Source: Marchantia polymorpha subsp. ruderalis (lineage: Eukaryota > Streptophyta > Marchantiopsida > Marchantiales > Marchantiaceae). From it: DNA of 64,000 nucleotides. Positions 63,036 through 64,000 of the stretch are shown here, one piece after another. The stretch spans positions 1,262,501-1,326,500 of the forward strand of contig AP031356.1 in NCBI GenBank assembly GCA_037833965.1, written 5' to 3'. Position 1 is the first letter of the stretch. Every line of letters begins with the position of its first letter. The translations under genes were made by a program, and so were the position numbers. The notes below the pieces were generated by a model, which did not search any database, was not told the DNA's origin, and saw only the letters and a program-made list of their open reading frames with translations.

Positions 63036-64000
63036 CTACTCAACGTCCATGGGAAATGTTTCTGCCATACACTCTCCTGTTTTTGCCATCCACAAACTCC
63101 TGGCAATGCCGTTCCGCCTTGCAAACAACTCCTTTGCAGTTTTACCTCCAGTTGTCATTGAAATTTGAAATTCTCTTGCGATCTCCTGTTTGAAGTACTC
63201 CAATGTTTCTCGAGAGTTGTCTTCAATTCCAGCAAGGCTATGTAAAGCATGGTTAGCCACTGCAAGCTTCTCTTGTCTCGCAGGACCCGAAGGTGTCATA
63301 AGTGACAATCCATTGTGCACTTCATCTGATGCCTCTTGCAACCACTCTGTTTTCCAGAAGTTGTCTCCTAGGATGATGCACATGTTATGTAACACAAGGC
63401 AAGTACTCACCAACTCAGGCATGTTCTTCAGTTTCACGTCAACTCTTTTTAACAATATTCGCCACCTACCCTTAAGCATTCCAAATGCTCGCTCAATGCA
63501 CATACGAGTGGAACTCTGAACAAAGTTCCAGTTGTATTCCTCTCGAGTTAGCCCGTCTTTGTGACCTCTAAAAGGAGCTAACATCCAAGGGCGGCATGGG
63601 TAGGCCGCATCTCCAACCAAAGCATAAGGCGCAAGCTTTCCAGCTTCGCAAAATTGCCCAATTGCGGTTCTTCCCCATAAGTTAGCGTCATGCATGGATC
63701 CGGCCCATCCTATGTCAAAATCCCAAAATAGGCACTTGCTAGATACAACACCTTGCAATAGTATAGAGTGAAATCCTTTACGATTGTAATAATCAGCCGC
63801 ATGTAGACTAGGTGCCACAATTGGTATGTGAGAACCATCCACCGCACCAACCACATACGGTATTCCATGAATATCTTCAAACTCTCTAGCAAATTTATCC
63901 ATAGTGGTGGTGGAAGGCCACCGAATGAATCTCTTGAGAAGTAGCAATTTCACAGCATGAGTGAACTGATTAACAGCCTGTTGACTTGTTGAAAGACCAA
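63036..64000 (-). CDS. Harbinger transposase (HARBI1-like, DDE_4 nuclease), N terminus outside the window
   Basis: The frame is open from the window edge down to a stop at 63036, with about 320 residues visible. In the first visible codons it reads GLSTSQQAVNQFTHAVKLLL, the helix-turn-helix-like region before the nuclease. The DDE triad is present: VVGAVDGSHIPI (Asp), LVGDAAYPCRPWM (Asp) and RMCIERAFGMLKGRWRIL (Glu). HDANLWGRT and LHNMCIILGD are also typical of the family. The enzyme cuts and pastes Harbinger DNA at TTA-type targets. No stop or shift is visible, so this copy may be functional. Some host genes (HARBI1-like) have the same domain, but the neighbouring ORF1 and the TTA end argue for a transposon. 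Confidence 0.93.
   Translation of the reverse strand, partial: GLSTSQQAVNQFTHAVKLLLLKRFIRWPSTTTMDKFAREFEDIHGIPYVVGAVDGSHIPIVAPSLHAADYYNRKGFHSILLQGVVSSKCLFWDFDIGWAGSMHDANLWGRTAIGQFCEAGKLAPYALVGDAAYPCRPWMLAPFRGHKDGLTREEYNWNFVQSSTRMCIERAFGMLKGRWRILLKRVDVKLKNMPELVSTCLVLHNMCIILGDNFWKTEWLQEASDEVHNGLSLMTPSGPARQEKLAVANHALHSLAGIEDNSRETLEYFKQEIAREFQISMTTGGKTAKELFARRNGIARSLWMAKTGECMAETFPMDVE

Larger units (their letters stand above)
58081..64000. mobile_element. PIF/Harbinger-type transposon (left end and most of the element; right end outside the window)
   Basis: Copy B of the duplication stops at TTA (58081-58083), the standard Harbinger target site. It is followed by GGCCCAAACCACACGACCGG, a plausible terminal inverted repeat. 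Copy A has no such sequence and continues with CCATTTGCCGATTCC. The segment carries the two genes that define the superfamily: a Myb/SANT-like ORF1 (+) and a DDE_4 transposase (-), in convergent order. The right end must lie past 64000, because the transposase is still open at the edge. The exact right end, and whether the inverted repeat pairs, are not visible. Confidence 0.8.

Overview
The window is nuclear DNA of a land plant. It carries spliced protein genes with GT-AG introns, a plastid pyruvate dehydrogenase subunit with a transit peptide, plant-type extracellular leucine-rich-repeat (LRR) genes, and plant DNA transposons (Mutator-like and PIF/Harbinger). GC-rich gene 5' regions alternate with very AT-rich intergenic DNA. 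A bryophyte or other early-diverging land plant is my guess; the sequence alone does not settle it.

Layout. 1-6.9 kb is gene-free AT-rich DNA. A GC-rich island (about 7.3-9.65 kb) leads into a four-exon eIF1/SUI1 gene on + (9661-11743). 11.7-18.0 kb holds no gene I can defend, only a short tandem duplication and a telomere-like motif. 18.0-24.0 kb is a small LRR cluster: two decayed copies followed by a three-exon gene (21151-24016). 24.0-28.3 kb is intergenic and contains a 0.72-kb inverted repeat. The plastid pyruvate dehydrogenase E1-beta gene lies on - (28342-30550, four exons). A 19-exon VPS41 gene lies on - (33448-40426), with a GC-rich upstream region to about 42.3 kb.

42.3-50.3 kb is AT-rich and holds two decayed Copia-type LTR-like pieces. 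A complete but dead Mutator-like element (50266-52620) follows, with long terminal inverted repeats and an 8-bp target duplication. From about 53.85 kb the 5' third to half of VPS41 (seven exons) and its upstream region are repeated as a second, truncated copy. That copy is interrupted at 58081-58083 (TTA) by what looks like a PIF/Harbinger transposon running off the window. The transposon carries a Myb/SANT-like ORF1 gene on + (58345-62368) and a DDE transposase on - (63036 to beyond 64000). The long intron of ORF1 contains one well-preserved alpha-amylase exon, apparently captured from a host gene.

The host genes are housekeeping (translation start-site selection, plastid acetyl-CoA supply, vacuolar membrane fusion) plus an extracellular LRR family. 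They do not form a pathway. Exon coordinates were derived by reading splice sites and checking that phases close, using remembered family features; no alignment or transcript data were available.
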